Origin: Lentzea indica
Lineage (GTDB): Bacteria; Actinomycetota; Actinomycetes; Mycobacteriales; Pseudonocardiaceae
Direction: 5' to 3'
DNA: 64,000 nucleotides
Assembly (NCBI RefSeq): GCF_012184385.1
Contig: NZ_VSRL01000003.1
Span: 1 to 64,000 of the forward strand
Shown: positions 59,425-64,000 of the stretch, piece after piece
Position numbering within the stretch: position 1 is the stretch's first letter
Layout of the letters: each line of letters begins with the position of its first letter
Program-made: the position numbers and the translations under genes
Notes under the pieces: generated by a model
Told to the model about the DNA's origin: nothing
Seen by the model: the letters and a program-made list of their open reading frames with translations, nothing else
The model's database searches: none

Positions 59425-60639
59425 TCACTTGATCTGCATGCCGGAGATCATCCGGGACACGACGAGCCGCTGAATCTCCGAAGTCCCCTCGAAAATGGTG
59501 AAGATCTTGGCGTCACGGTGCATCCGCTCGACCGGGTGCTCGCGCGTGTACCCGGCCCCACCAAGGATCTGGATCGCCCGCTCGGTAGCCCACACCGACA
59601 CCTCGGACGCCTTGAGCTTCGACATCGAGCCCTCACCCGCGGTGAAAGGCACGTTGTTGCGGCCCATCCACGCCGCGCGCCACACCAGCAGTCGCGACGC
59701 GTCGATCTCCATCCGCATGTTCGCGAGGTCGAAGGCGATCGACTGGTTCTCGATGATCTTGCGGCCGAACGCCTCGCGGTCCTTCGCGTACTCCAGGGCG
59801 TAGTCGTAGGCGGCGCGGGCGACGCCCACGGCCATCGCGCCGACGGTGGGGCGTGTGGTCTCGAAGGTGGCCATCGCGGCCTGTCCGCCGGCTTTCAGGC
59901 CCTCGCGGGCGCGGGCGAGGCGGGCTTCCAGCCGTTCGCGGCCACCCAGCACGCAACGGCCGGGCACTCGCACGTCGTCGAGGAACACGTCGGCCGTGTG
60001 GGAGGCGCGCATGCCGTGCTTCTTGATCTTTCCCGGCGACGACAGGCCAGGCGTGCCAGGCGGAACGATGAAGCCGGCCTGTCCGCGGGATCCCAGCGAA
60101 GGATCGACCACCGCGGTCACGACGTGCACGTTCGCAATGCCGCCATTGGTCGCCCAGGCCTTCTGGCCGTTCAGAACCCACTCGTCGGTGGCCTCGTCGT
60201 ACCGTGCCCGCGTGCGGTATCCGGCGACGTCCGAACCTGCCTGCGGTTCGGAGGCGCAGAACGCCGCGAGCTTCGGGTCCGACTCGTCGCCGAAGCACTC
60301 CGGCACCCACTCGGCCAGTTGCTCGGGCTCGCCGCCCGCGAAGATGCCGGCGACGGCCAGGCCGGTGCCCATCAACGACAGCGCGATCCCGGCGTCACCC
60401 CAGAACAACTCTTCGGTCGCGATGGGCAGCGACAGCCCGATCGGGTCCGCGAACCAGGTCGCGAGGGCCTCGAAGCCGTAGAGGCCGATCTTCGCGGCCT
60501 CCTGGATCACCGGCCACGGCGTCTCCTCGCGCTCGTCCCACTCGGAGGCCGCAGGCCTGATCACGTCGCGGGCGAAGCCGTGCACCCAGTCGCGCAGGTC
60601 GGTCTGGTCTTCGTTCAGCTCGAGCGAGAAGCCACCCAC
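59425..60639 (-). CDS. Acyl-CoA dehydrogenase
   Basis: 404 residues from GTG 60639, preceded by GGGAGAG. It has the FAD/substrate motifs AFCASEPQAGSDVAGYRT, WATNGGIANVHVV and KKHGMRASHTADVFLDDVRV, and the C-terminal IFEGTSEIQRLVVSRMI containing the catalytic Glu region. It introduces the alpha-beta double bond in beta-oxidation. It lies 23 bases after an SCP2-like gene on the same strand, probably one transcript, under a TetR regulator encoded divergently. Confidence 0.93.
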   Translation of the reverse strand: MGGFSLELNEDQTDLRDWVHGFARDVIRPAASEWDEREETPWPVIQEAAKIGLYGFEALATWFADPIGLSLPIATEELFWGDAGIALSLMGTGLAVAGIFAGGEPEQLAEWVPECFGDESDPKLAAFCASEPQAGSDVAGYRTRARYDEATDEWVLNGQKAWATNGGIANVHVVTAVVDPSLGSRGQAGFIVPPGTPGLSSPGKIKKHGMRASHTADVFLDDVRVPGRCVLGGRERLEARLARAREGLKAGGQAAMATFETTRPTVGAMAVGVARAAYDYALEYAKDREAFGRKIIENQSIAFDLANMRMEIDASRLLVWRAAWMGRNNVPFTAGEGSMSKLKASEVSVWATERAIQILGGAGYTREHPVERMHRDAKIFTIFEGTSEIQRLVVSRMISGMQIK

Positions 60640-60662
60640 AAGAACTCTCCCAAAAAATTTCG

Positions 60663-61292
60663 TCAGGCCTTCGGGATGTTGAACAGGCTCATGAACCCGG
60701 CCGCGAACCCCAGGTCGCCCTTCACCTTCAGCTTGCCCGTCATGAACAGCACGGGGGCGGAGGCGTTGCCGGTCGCGAGCTTCAGGAAGTCGGCTGGCGT
60801 CAGCGTCACGATGGCACGAGCCTCGCGCGTCACGCCCTTGTTGATGACGCACGTTGCGTCTTCGATGATGGCCTCGTAGACGTCTTCGAGCACGTGGAAG
60901 TGCACGACGGCACGGGTGGCGCCGGCCCGGTCCGCGCGGAAGTGGACCTCCATGCGGCGGAACACCTCGTCCAGGACGCGCGTGCGCAGCGCGGGGTCGG
61001 CCACAACGCCCTCGATCTGGTCCTTCGAGGCGCGCGAGATGATGCGGGCGAAGTTGGACGGGTCCATCTTCGACAGGTCGAGGTCCGCGCCGCCGTCGGC
61101 GAGCGTACCCAGGGCCGTCAGAAGGGCCGCGAAGTCGTCCTTGCCCAGCTTCTTCGGGTCGATGCCGCGGGCGATGACGTCGATGTTCACGTCCTTCAAG
61201 GCGGGATCGTCCGGCGAGATCTGCTGCAACGTGCTGATCAGCTCGGCCGGGCTGAGCTTTGCGATCGCCTCGGTGGTGAGGTCGAGCGTCAT
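60663..61292 (-). CDS. SCP2 sterol-binding domain protein
   Basis: 209 residues. The N-terminal half is helical (KLSPAELISTLQQISPD, LGKDDFAALLTALGTLADGG); the C-terminal half is an SCP2 domain with VTLTPADFLKLATGNASAPV and LFMTGKLKVKGDLGFAAGF. SCP2 proteins bind acyl-CoA or sterols. AGGAGG lies 7 bases before ATG 61292. It is first in the transcript with the acyl-CoA dehydrogenase, and its upstream region holds two operator-like palindromes. Confidence 0.88.
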   Translation of the reverse strand: MTLDLTTEAIAKLSPAELISTLQQISPDDPALKDVNIDVIARGIDPKKLGKDDFAALLTALGTLADGGADLDLSKMDPSNFARIISRASKDQIEGVVADPALRTRVLDEVFRRMEVHFRADRAGATRAVVHFHVLEDVYEAIIEDATCVINKGVTREARAIVTLTPADFLKLATGNASAPVLFMTGKLKVKGDLGFAAGFMSLFNIPKA

Positions 61293-61311
61293 TGACACAC
61301 CTCCTGGTACC

Positions 61312-61340
61312 TACTCGCGAGTAAGACTACTGGCCAGTAG
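61312..61340. promoter_or_regulatory. Tandem TetR-type operators TACT-N4-AGTA
   Basis: TACTCGCGAGTA (61312-61323) and CTACTGGCCAGTAG (61327-61340) are perfect palindromes sharing TACT-N4-AGTA, with centres 16 bp apart. They lie between divergent SCP2-like and TetR genes, so they are probably the regulator's binding sites. Confidence 0.75.
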
Positions 61341-61390
61341 ATAGGGCGGCAACCCGATCGGATAATCTTGTTGCTCCGAACCGAGGGGTA

Positions 61391-62041
61391 ATGATGCGCA
61401 CAGAAGGTCGAGCCAAGCGCTTGCCACGCGCGGTGCGTGAGCGGCAGATCATGGACGCCGCCGTCGACGTGTTCTCGCGGCTCGGCTTTCACGCGGCCTC
61501 GATGGACGAGATCTCCGAGGTCGCGGGCATCTCCAAGCCGATGCTCTACGCCTACCTCGGCTCGAAGGAGGAGCTGTTCGCGATCTGCATCCGGCGTGAG
61601 GCCACGCGGATGATGGAGGCCATCGCGACCGGCGTCGAGCCCGACCAGGAACCCGACGTGCAGCTGTGGAGCGGGCTCAGAGCCTTCTTCGGGTTCGTCG
61701 GCGAGAACAGGGCGAGCTGGCTCGTGCTGCACCGGCAGGCGTCGACCCAGGGCGGTCCGTTCGCGGTCGAGCTCACGGACATGCGCAGCCGGGCGGTGTC
61801 GCTGGTCGCGGCGCTGCTCACCCAGTCCACGAAGGCGCCGGCGACCGTGCTGGAGGCCGAGTCGCTGGCCGCCGCGCTGGTCGGGGCCGGCGAGTCGCTC
61901 GCGGAGTGGTGGCTCGATCACCCGGAGGAACCCGCCGGCGTCGTCGCGGCCCGCCTCATGAACCTCGTCTGGATGGGTTTCGGCGACCTCGTCGAGGGCA
62001 ACGTCTGGCACCCGCCGTCACGGCGTCAGGTCTCGGGCTGA
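61391..62041 (+). CDS. TetR-family regulator of lipid genes
   Basis: 216 residues. The N-terminal helix-turn-helix ASMDEISEVAGISKPMLYAY and LGSKEELFAICI is followed by an all-helical ligand domain. GAGGGG is 2 bases from ATG 61391 and 5 from ATG 61394, so the latter may be the actual start. The tandem palindromes upstream and the divergent SCP2/acyl-CoA dehydrogenase genes suggest it represses fatty-acid or sterol catabolism and responds to an acyl-CoA. The 3' end overlaps the MaoC gene by 24 bases. Confidence 0.9.
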   Translation: MMRTEGRAKRLPRAVRERQIMDAAVDVFSRLGFHAASMDEISEVAGISKPMLYAYLGSKEELFAICIRREATRMMEAIATGVEPDQEPDVQLWSGLRAFFGFVGENRASWLVLHRQASTQGGPFAVELTDMRSRAVSLVAALLTQSTKAPATVLEAESLAAALVGAGESLAEWWLDHPEEPAGVVAARLMNLVWMGFGDLVEGNVWHPPSRRQVSG

Positions 62042-62791
62042 TCCCAGAAGGTGGGGCCCCTTGCCCCACACGGCGAACTCCCAGCCGTTCGAGCTCTCGT
62101 GTGCCGAGAACTCGACGCGACCGGGGATGAGCAGCGGCTTCTTGAACCGGACGTCCACGGTCACCGCCTCTGGCAGCCTGCCTTCCAGTGCGGCGAGGCA
62201 GCGCGCCTTCGTCCACATGCCGTGCGCGATCGCGCGCTTGAAGCCGAAGAGCTTGGCGCTCAACGGGTACAGGTGGATCGGGTTCCGGTCACCCGCCGCC
62301 GCGCCGTACCGCCGCCCGATGTCCGCGGGCACCCGCCACACCGCCGACCCGATCGGCCGCTCCAGCTCCTCGCCGCTCGCGGATCCGCCTCCTGTCCGCC
62401 GCAGGTAGGTCGAAACTCCTTCCCACACACCGCAAACCGACGTCACCACGTCGACCTGGGTGCCCTGCGGATGTAGACGCAGATCGCGCGCGGACACCGT
62501 GATCTCCACCGGCTCGCACAACTTCAGCGGACGCGACTGCGTGATCCGGTTCGCGATGTGCACGAGGCCGGGCAACGGGAACGGAAACCCGGAGCCGGTC
62601 ATCAGCTTCATCTGCAACGGAAAGCCCAGCACGTGCGGGTAGGTCAACGGCAACGCGTCGCGCAACCCGAACCCGCACACCGCGTTGTAGGCCGCCAGGT
62701 GCTTCAACGAGACGTCGACAGTGGCCGAAACCGGCTCCGCGGCAAGGGTTTCCCCGCGCCGGAACGATGTCAGGGCGGCGCGCAGCAACAT
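62018..62791 (-). CDS. MaoC-like (R)-specific enoyl-CoA/ACP dehydratase
   Basis: 257 residues, a double hot-dog protein: the second half has YGAAAGDRNPIHLYPLSAKLFGF and FKRAIAHGMWTKARCL, the hydratase-2 motif with Asp and His. The closest known context is mycobacterial htdX (Rv0241c), next to fabG4. It hydrates or dehydrates 3-hydroxyacyl thioesters. ATG 62791 (or GTG 62794) overlaps the FabG stop, so the two are co-translated. Confidence 0.9.
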   Translation of the reverse strand: MLLRAALTSFRRGETLAAEPVSATVDVSLKHLAAYNAVCGFGLRDALPLTYPHVLGFPLQMKLMTGSGFPFPLPGLVHIANRITQSRPLKLCEPVEITVSARDLRLHPQGTQVDVVTSVCGVWEGVSTYLRRTGGGSASGEELERPIGSAVWRVPADIGRRYGAAAGDRNPIHLYPLSAKLFGFKRAIAHGMWTKARCLAALEGRLPEAVTVDVRFKKPLLIPGRVEFSAHESSNGWEFAVWGKGPHLLGSARDLTP

Positions 62792-64000
62792 CACGCCCCC
62801 AGGAGCATCTGGCCGCACACCCGCACGACGTTCCCGTTCACGCCACCGGAACCCGGCGACGCGAACCACGCCACGGTCTCCGCGACGTCGACCGGCAGCC
62901 CGCCCTGCGAAAGGCTGTTCATCCGCCGCCCGACCTCCCGTGTCATCAACGGCACGGCCGCGGTCATCTTCGTCTCGATGAACCCCGGCGCGACGGCGTT
63001 GATCGTGGCCCCGCGGGCGGCCAGAACCGGCGCCAGCGTCTGAACCATCCCGATCACGCCGGCCTTCGACGTGGCGTAGTTGGCCTGGCCGACGTTGCCA
63101 GCGATGCCGGCGATCGACGACACCCCGACGATCCGTCCGCCCGCGCGCAGCACGTCGCCTTCGAGCAGCGCCGCGTTGATCCGCTCCTGGCAGGCCAGGT
63201 TGACCTCCAGCACCGCGTCCCACTGCGAGGAGTCCATGCGTGCCAACGTCTTGTCCCGCGTGATGCCCGCGTTGTGCACGACGACGTCCACTCCGCCGTG
63301 CCGTTCGAGCAGGTACGAGGTCAGCTTCGCCGGATCGCCCGTGATGTCGAGCTGCAACGCCGATCCGCCGACGGAGTTCGCGACCTTCGAAAGATCCTCC
63401 CCTGCCGCGGGCACGTCCAGGCAGACCACGTGCGCGCCATCGCGGGCGAGCGTGGACGCGATCGCTTCGCCGATACCGCGGGAAGCGCCGGTGACCAGCG
63501 CGACCTTGCCGTCGAGCGTGCCGACCGGCGACGCCCCGGAAACGTGGATGACCTGCCCGGACACATATGCCGACCGTCCGGACAGCAGGAATCGCAGCGT
63601 GGACTCGACTCCGTCTTCGGCGCCGTCGGCCACGTAGACCAGGTTCGCCGTGCCGCCCCGCCGCAGCTCCTTGCCAACGGAGCGAACAAAGCCCTCCAGC
63701 GCACGTTGCGCCACGGAGTCCGGCGACCGCCCGATCACGATCACCCGCGCGCACGGCCCGAGCTTCGTGATCACCGGGTGGAAGAAGTCGTGCAGCTGCC
63801 GCAGGTCCGCGACGGCCGAGATCTCCGAGGCGTCGAAGATCAGCGCGCCGTAAGGGGCAGGACCTGTTTCGAGCTGCTTCAGAAAGGGCAGCCGGGATGT
63901 GCCACCGACCAGCACCGGTGTGGCCAAAGCGGCGTCGCGGCGGAGTGGATACGGGTTCGGCAGGCCGAGCCTGCGCACGAGCTGGCGTCCCAGCCCCGAC
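62791..64000 (-). CDS. fabG: FabG4-like 3-oxoacyl-ACP/CoA reductase, 5' partial
   Basis: The frame runs off the right edge, so the N-terminus is missing; about 402 codons remain. The first part is a degenerate Rossmann-like domain ([19 protein letters not shown]), and the second a classical SDR with [27 protein letters not shown] and [13 protein letters not shown]. This two-domain layout is that of high-molecular-weight FabG4 (Rv0242c), an NADH-using 3-oxoacyl reductase. Coupled to the MaoC gene; the next gene upstream may be a thiolase, as in mycobacteria. Confidence 0.92.
   Translation of the reverse strand, partial: SGLGRQLVRRLGLPNPYPLRRDAALATPVLVGGTSRLPFLKQLETGPAPYGALIFDASEISAVADLRQLHDFFHPVITKLGPCARVIVIGRSPDSVAQRALEGFVRSVGKELRRGGTANLVYVADGAEDGVESTLRFLLSGRSAYVSGQVIHVSGASPVGTLDGKVALVTGASRGIGEAIASTLARDGAHVVCLDVPAAGEDLSKVANSVGGSALQLDITGDPAKLTSYLLERHGGVDVVVHNAGITRDKTLARMDSSQWDAVLEVNLACQERINAALLEGDVLRAGGRIVGVSSIAGIAGNVGQANYATSKAGVIGMVQTLAPVLAARGATINAVAPGFIETKMTAAVPLMTREVGRRMNSLSQGGLPVDVAETVAWFASPGSGGVNGNVVRVCGQMLLGA

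Noticed and set aside
1-64000. Genomic island, prophage or defence system
   Set aside because: No integrase, transposase, phage structural gene, restriction system or CRISPR repeat was found; the KAP-like NTPase at 47172 has no effector neighbour.

Overview
The window is high-GC actinomycete DNA. Gene density is high, many starts are GTG, and many neighbouring genes share 4-base GTGA/ATGA overlaps. F420/FMN-type PPOX proteins, SCP2/FadE/FabG4-like lipid genes, a mycosin-like subtilase, dynamin-like GTPases, DUF3455, Septum_form and MctP/DUF3311 proteins point to Pseudonocardiaceae (a Lentzea/Saccharothrix-like organism is my guess). There is no rRNA, no recognisable tRNA, no CRISPR array, and no transposase or phage gene, so this looks like core or shell chromosome rather than an island.

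Layout. 1-6.4 kb: a PhoX-type phosphatase (5' end outside the window), a DUF3455 secreted protein, an SDR, an amidohydrolase with a perfect Crp-type site, and an orphan histidine kinase flanked by tiny ORFs. 6.5-13 kb: a divergent NO synthase oxygenase, TrmB, an orphan mycosin, and two paralogous ABC ATPases around one permease. 13-19.9 kb: PPOX proteins, a HAD phosphatase, a frameshifted TetR gene with its operator, an SDR, a NarL-type two-component pair, and a GntR/membrane pair. 20-27.5 kb: a dynamin/GrpE-like/dynamin operon, then a copper-flavoured run (CopD and two cupredoxins) and an acidic EF-hand-like repeat protein. 27.8-36 kb: PEP carboxykinase; an intergenic cluster of DnaA boxes; and a set that reads as pyroglutamate scavenging (secreted pyroglutamyl-peptidase-like protein, MctP/DUF3311 permease, GntR regulator, PxpA). 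36.4-44 kb: a ROK kinase coupled to a degenerate GH38-like protein, and a polar amino-acid ABC operon ending in a beta-helix membrane protein. 44-64 kb: a GH63-like glucosidase, a membrane NTPase, an M20 peptidase, a branched-chain 2-oxoacid (or pyruvate) dehydrogenase operon, a carboxylesterase, a MerR regulator, a nuclease, and a fatty-acid block (FadE-like, SCP2-like, TetR, MaoC, FabG4-like) resembling the mycobacterial fabG4/htdX/fadE5 neighbourhood.

Two signals stand out. First, a repeated element (16231-16459 and 36057-36358) sits both times between convergent genes. It carries the same perfect 24-25 bp inverted repeat, and one copy has a second perfect 24-bp hairpin nested in its loop. 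The DNA on both flanks shows a graded C-to-T/G-rich bias of the + strand. Second, three genes (TetR, Septum_form lipoprotein, E1 beta) are each broken by a single-base frameshift, which looks more like consensus error than decay because both halves remain well conserved. Starts were chosen from Shine-Dalgarno spacing and family N-termini; alternatives are given in the entries.
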